Shown piece after piece: positions 63,057-64,000 of a DNA stretch of 64,000 bases. This DNA comes from Nocardia shimofusensis NBRC 100134 (GTDB lineage Bacteria > Actinomycetota > Actinomycetes > Mycobacteriales > Mycobacteriaceae): contig NZ_BDBT01000010.1 in NCBI RefSeq assembly GCF_001613125.1, positions 62,001-126,000 of the forward strand. The letters are read 5' to 3'. The translations under genes and the position numbers were made by a program. The notes below the pieces were generated by a model, which ran no database searches, was not told where the DNA came from, and worked only from the letters and a program-made list of their open reading frames with translations. The first letter of the stretch is position 1, and the number at the start of each line of letters is the position of its first letter.

Positions 63057-64000
63057 CTACCAGCGCGGCTGTTCGCCGAGGATGCCCAGCGCCGCCTTGC
63101 CCACCATCTCGTGGGTGAGCGCGTCGTTCGCCGGGTGGAACCCGCCGCAGCGCACGTCCCGATACAGCCGCTCGAGCTCGTTGCCACGGAACATCCCCGC
63201 GCCGCCGCTGACGTCGAGAGCGATGTCCACCACCCGTTTCGCCGCCTCGACGGCCCGCCACTTCATCGAGTACACCTTCGAGACCCATTCCGCGCCGTGG
63301 TCGACCCCGGACATCCAGTCCTGCAGGAACCGTTCCAGCACCGCCGAGGCGGCGTCGAGTTCGAGATACATCGAGGCGACCTGCTGTTGCACGAACGGGT
63401 TGTAGGCGTAGGCGCCGCGTTCGATGGCCACCGACTTCTTGCGCCGCGCCGACTCGCACGCCAATTCCAATGCCCGATCGGCGATGCCGAGGTAGACGGC
63501 GGCCATCAGCGACAGCGGCCACATCGTCATGCCGACCAGGAACGGGTGGGAGCCGTCGCCGGCGGGGGCCACGCAGCCGATGCGGTCATCGGGGACGAAG
63601 ACGTCGGACAGGACGGTGTCGTGGCTCTGGGTGGGCCGCATGCCGAGGGTGTCCCAGGTGTCGACGACCCGCACGCCGGGGCTGGTCCGCTCCACGAACG
63701 CGTGCACAATGTGCGGGCCGCCGGGGGCCTCGACGTCGATGGCGTGCGCGCCGAGCCATTTCCAGGCCGGGCCGTTGGAGCCGAACTGCTTGACGCCGTC
63801 GAGCACGTAGCCGCCCTCGACCCGGCGGGCGCGGCAGGTCGACATGAGCACCGGCAGGTCGTTGCCCGCCTCCGCGTGCCCGGCGGCGATCACTTCTCCT
63901 GCCACGGCCTCGCGGTGGATCCAGGCCAGCGATCGATCCCCCGCCCGCTCCACTTCGGAGGCGACGCCGATCCAGTAGGAGTGCATGGTCATCGCCAGGG
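63057..64000 (-). CDS. Acyl-CoA dehydrogenase-like flavoprotein, 5' end missing
   Basis: 314 residues are present; the frame remains open to the window edge, so the N-terminus lies outside (an internal ATG at 63992 is not necessarily the start). Family features: SNGPAWKWLGAHAIDVEAPG and PGVRVVDTWDTLGMRPTQSH (middle beta domain), the flavin-side VFVPDDRIGCVAP segment, and C-terminal helices with DVSGGAGMFRGNELERLYRD. Typical of the acyl-CoA dehydrogenase/flavin-dependent monooxygenase group (HpaH/DszC-like alternatives exist); substrate unknown. Convergent with the AfsR-like regulator. Confidence 0.85.
   Translation of the reverse strand, partial: LAMTMHSYWIGVASEVERAGDRSLAWIHREAVAGEVIAAGHAEAGNDLPVLMSTCRARRVEGGYVLDGVKQFGSNGPAWKWLGAHAIDVEAPGGPHIVHAFVERTSPGVRVVDTWDTLGMRPTQSHDTVLSDVFVPDDRIGCVAPAGDGSHPFLVGMTMWPLSLMAAVYLGIADRALELACESARRKKSVAIERGAYAYNPFVQQQVASMYLELDAASAVLERFLQDWMSGVDHGAEWVSKVYSMKWRAVEAAKRVVDIALDVSGGAGMFRGNELERLYRDVRCGGFHPANDALTHEMVGKAALGILGEQPRW

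Overview
The window looks like a chromosomal segment of a high-GC actinomycete of the order Mycobacteriales, most probably Nocardia or a close relative. Reasons: about 70% GC with strong C/G third positions, many GTG starts, the order pepA - dlaT/sucB - TIGR01777 epimerase - lipB - lipA known from mycobacteria and nocardiae, WXG100 (ESX-type) proteins, a DUF3558 lipoprotein, a DUF397/DUF5753 regulator pair and a BTAD/NB-ARC (AfsR-like) regulator. This is inference from gene content; no rRNA, tRNA or CRISPR array was seen.

Layout. 1-7.1 kb is conserved core: the end of leucyl aminopeptidase, a small divergent gene, the E2 acyltransferase of the 2-oxoacid dehydrogenases, an epimerase, a GNAT acetyltransferase, and lipB and lipA, which make the lipoyl cofactor that the E2 carries. 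7.1-10.4 kb holds a large uncharacterised protein and small secreted or membrane proteins. 10.5-15.2 kb is a compact four-gene operon: a coiled-coil/winged-helix-like protein, a Cas4/Dna2-type Fe-S nuclease, an unknown protein with a possible beta-barrel, and a Upf1/Dna2-type SF1 helicase. The last three genes overlap by 1-4 bases. It reads like a Dna2 enzyme split into separate genes and is my best candidate for an undescribed nuclease-helicase system. 15.5-23.6 kb carries DUF6448, an ECF42-type sigma factor with its YCII partner, a HigB/HigA-like toxin-antitoxin pair, a Ser/Thr kinase coupled to a truncated adenine-methylase-like protein, and an HxlR regulator divergent from a DinB-like protein.

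24.0-32.2 kb has an SNF2 helicase, a 1547-aa adenine methylase and a 226-aa unknown protein. 51.5-60.0 kb has a 2114-aa DEAD/DEAH helicase with DUF1998-like zinc-binding regions and a nuclease-like tail, overlapped by a UvrD-type helicase. Together the two blocks contain the helicase, methylase and DUF1998 parts of a class 1 DISARM-like defence system, with about 19 kb between them.

The 32.5-51.3 kb stretch is accessory, partly with lower GC: an ESX-type toxin with two WXG100 proteins and a putative immunity gene, an HTH/DUF397 pair, lipoproteins, a second WXG100 operon, a TetR/SnoaL pair with two matching operators, a LOG-like protein, a formylglycine-generating-enzyme-like protein, an O-methyltransferase, a decayed pRiA4b ORF-3-like gene and a Fic protein. 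The window ends with the AfsR-like regulator and a truncated acyl-CoA dehydrogenase-like gene. The 10-60 kb part behaves as a defence and accessory island between conserved core genes.
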